From the NCBI RefSeq assembly GCF_900108855.1, contig NZ_FNXY01000004.1:620001-684000 (forward strand): a stretch of 64,000 bases of DNA, read 5' to 3'. This document shows positions 63,026-64,000 of the stretch, piece after piece. Origin of the DNA: Dyadobacter koreensis (lineage in GTDB: Bacteria > Bacteroidota > Bacteroidia > Cytophagales > Spirosomataceae). The position numbers and the translations under genes were made by a program. Numbering within the stretch: position 1 is the stretch's first letter; each line of letters begins with the position of its first letter. The notes under the pieces were generated by a model. It ran no database searches, was not told the DNA's origin, and was given only the letters and a program-made list of their open reading frames with translations.

Positions 63026-63484
63026 CTAATTGACCTGGAACGATTCTTCAAATGGAACGCATATGCCGTCTATGCTGCTACATAAAAGCCCTTTGATCTT
63101 ACCTGTGATAATGAAATCTTTTTTTACCAGTTTGATTTTTTGTCTGAATTCTGCCTTTTCAGTAAAGTAGGTGTAGGCGACATCCCAGGTCGGATCGACT
63201 GTTTTTTTCGGTTTTACTGGGGTAATATCGCCAACAAGTTTGTAGGCTTCATTTTTTTCGAAAACAAAGGTTGTCGGCAACGGCCCGATATCACCCTTGA
63301 AATCAGAGGAGTAAAGTTTCCAGTTTTTATCAATATCTGCAAAAAAGATCACTTCAGATTCTTGACCGGCTTTCGCAGCATTATTTGAAACAGAAACTTT
63401 CCATCTTGAAATTTCCTTATCTTTCTGACCAAATGCCAGCGTAGACAAGAAGAAAAAAAATACAATAAAATTTGGGTATTTCAT
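63026..63484 (-). CDS. Free-standing DsbD alpha (N-terminal) domain-like periplasmic protein
   Basis: A 152-residue exported protein with signal peptide MKYPNFIVFFFFLSTLAFG. The mature part has the immunoglobulin-like strand pattern of the DsbD N-terminal domain (SEVIFFADIDKNWKLYSSDF; FRQKIKLVKKDFIITGKIKG) and ends with LLCSSIDGICVPFEESFQV, where Cys135 and Cys142 stand in the place of the redox-active pair of DsbD-alpha (C-x6-C here). The membrane and thioredoxin-like parts of DsbD are missing, so it would need a separate partner to supply electrons. It is the first gene of the operon with the diheme peroxidase, and a thioredoxin-like gene lies upstream. Confidence 0.85.
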   Translation of the reverse strand: MKYPNFIVFFFFLSTLAFGQKDKEISRWKVSVSNNAAKAGQESEVIFFADIDKNWKLYSSDFKGDIGPLPTTFVFEKNEAYKLVGDITPVKPKKTVDPTWDVAYTYFTEKAEFRQKIKLVKKDFIITGKIKGLLCSSIDGICVPFEESFQVN

Positions 63485-63566
63485 ATTACTGAAATTTAAC
63501 TGGCTTAGTATGTCTGGCTTCCGTGTCGGAAAACCCAGAGCAGATCTGAAAATTTAGAAAGGAATT

Positions 63567-63605
63567 AAACAACTGCAAAGATCATTCAGGTCCCTGCAGT
63601 TGTTT
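63567..63605 (-). terminator. Hairpin between thioredoxin-like and DsbD-alpha-like genes
   Basis: Perfect 11-base arms AAACAACTGCA (63567-63577) and TGCAGTTGTTT (63595-63605), T-rich on the minus-strand exit. It lies 32 bases past the thioredoxin-like stop and suggests that this gene ends a separate transcription unit. Confidence 0.7.
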
Positions 63606-63637
63606 CAGAATACTTCGTACTTAGGGGGAATACGTTA

Positions 63638-64000
63638 TTATTTAGATCCTTTGACTTCTGAATTTTTGTTTAAAGAAGTAAACGTAGCCGGCACTGGTTC
63701 TGCTAAAAGTTCATCAAGATCTTTATTCCATTTGGCCACATAGTCCTTGAAGTACTGTCCTGTAACTTCACCTGTATAACCTGTATGAATCTGACGTACA
63801 TCACCTTTGCGGTCGATTAAAATGGTAGTTGGAAAAGCCATCATGCGGTTCAGCGCAGGAAGTTTGTCTGACGCTACCTTTTTATCAGCAATACCTCCGA
63901 AAAGAATATCATATTCTATTCCATATTTCTTTTTCAATGTACCGAGTGTATATTTTGCATATTCGAGATCGTCCTTTTGTTCGAATCCGATAGCAATAGC
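63638..64000 (-). CDS. TlpA/AhpC-TSA-family thioredoxin-like protein, N-terminus beyond right edge
   Basis: The frame is open to the window edge, so only the C-terminal 120 residues are seen. AIAIGFEQKDDLEYAKYTLG and PALNRMMAFPTTILIDRKGD with VRQIHTGYTGEVTGQYF carry the cis-proline (FPTT) and the strand-helix end of the TlpA/ResA thioredoxin fold. The CxxC motif would be in the missing part. A disordered tail ends NKNSEVKGSK. Proteins of this type reduce periplasmic disulfides and are often fed by DsbD-like proteins, in keeping with the neighbour at 63026-63484. Confidence 0.88.
   Translation of the reverse strand, partial: AIAIGFEQKDDLEYAKYTLGTLKKKYGIEYDILFGGIADKKVASDKLPALNRMMAFPTTILIDRKGDVRQIHTGYTGEVTGQYFKDYVAKWNKDLDELLAEPVPATFTSLNKNSEVKGSK

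Noticed and set aside
1-64000. CRISPR array, tRNA/rRNA genes, prophage or integrase
   Set aside because: No regularly spaced repeats, no cloverleaf-like tRNA sequence and no phage or recombinase protein motifs were seen on either strand.

Overview
The window looks like chromosomal DNA of a Bacteroidota bacterium, most likely order Cytophagales (a Dyadobacter-like genome is my guess). The reasons are four SusC/SusD outer-membrane import pairs, a hybrid two-component sensor of the polysaccharide-utilisation type, an ECF sigma/FecR pair feeding a SusC with an STN domain, sparse Shine-Dalgarno sites, and promoter boxes of the TTTG-N19-TAnnTTTG type. I found no rRNA, tRNA, CRISPR array, transposase or phage gene.

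Layout. 1-9.2 kb: a hybrid sensor kinase gene that runs off the left edge, divergent from SusC/SusD pair 1; the rest of this utilisation locus must lie to the left. 9.25-16.4 kb: an AraC regulator, then a minus-strand iron/xenosiderophore-type operon of TonB receptor, DUF4374 surface lipoprotein and PepSY membrane protein (XusA-XusB-XusC order), ending in a Fur-like winged-helix protein without its metal/dimer domain and interrupted by a gene remnant. 16.6-31 kb: mostly single genes (two lipoproteins, two alpha/beta hydrolases, an OMP_b-brl_3 receptor, a Tat-exported metallophosphoesterase, branched-chain aminotransferase, DoxX-like protein, SDR, a small beta-barrel), ending with a Crp/Fnr regulator and a membrane protein that share a putative operator. 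31.6-36.7 kb: SusC/SusD pair 3 with no local regulator. 37-41.3 kb: a three-gene molybdenum-hydroxylase operon ([2Fe-2S] subunit, diheme cytochrome c, Tat-exported molybdopterin subunit). 41.3-42.9 kb: a decayed zone with frameshifted coding fragments on both strands.

42.9-54.6 kb, all minus strand, is the most unusual block: ECF sigma, FecR, STN-SusC, SusD, two DoxX-family membrane proteins sharing a C-terminal extracytoplasmic domain, a periplasmic rhodanese and a secreted TPR protein with a His-rich N-terminus. It has no glycosidase or peptidase. It reads as a regulated import system for a sulfur- or metal-containing ligand coupled to membrane redox chemistry rather than a sugar locus. 55-64 kb continues on the minus strand with a DUF1684 protein, SusC/SusD pair 4, an ACT-like small protein, a free-standing carboxypeptidase-regulatory-like protein, a MauG/CcpA-type diheme peroxidase, a free-standing DsbD-alpha-like protein and the C-terminal part of a TlpA-like thioredoxin cut by the right edge.

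Starts of several genes were moved downstream of the longest open frame on the basis of signal peptides, lipoboxes or operators; each case is stated in the entry. Family assignments come from reading motifs by eye, without database searches.
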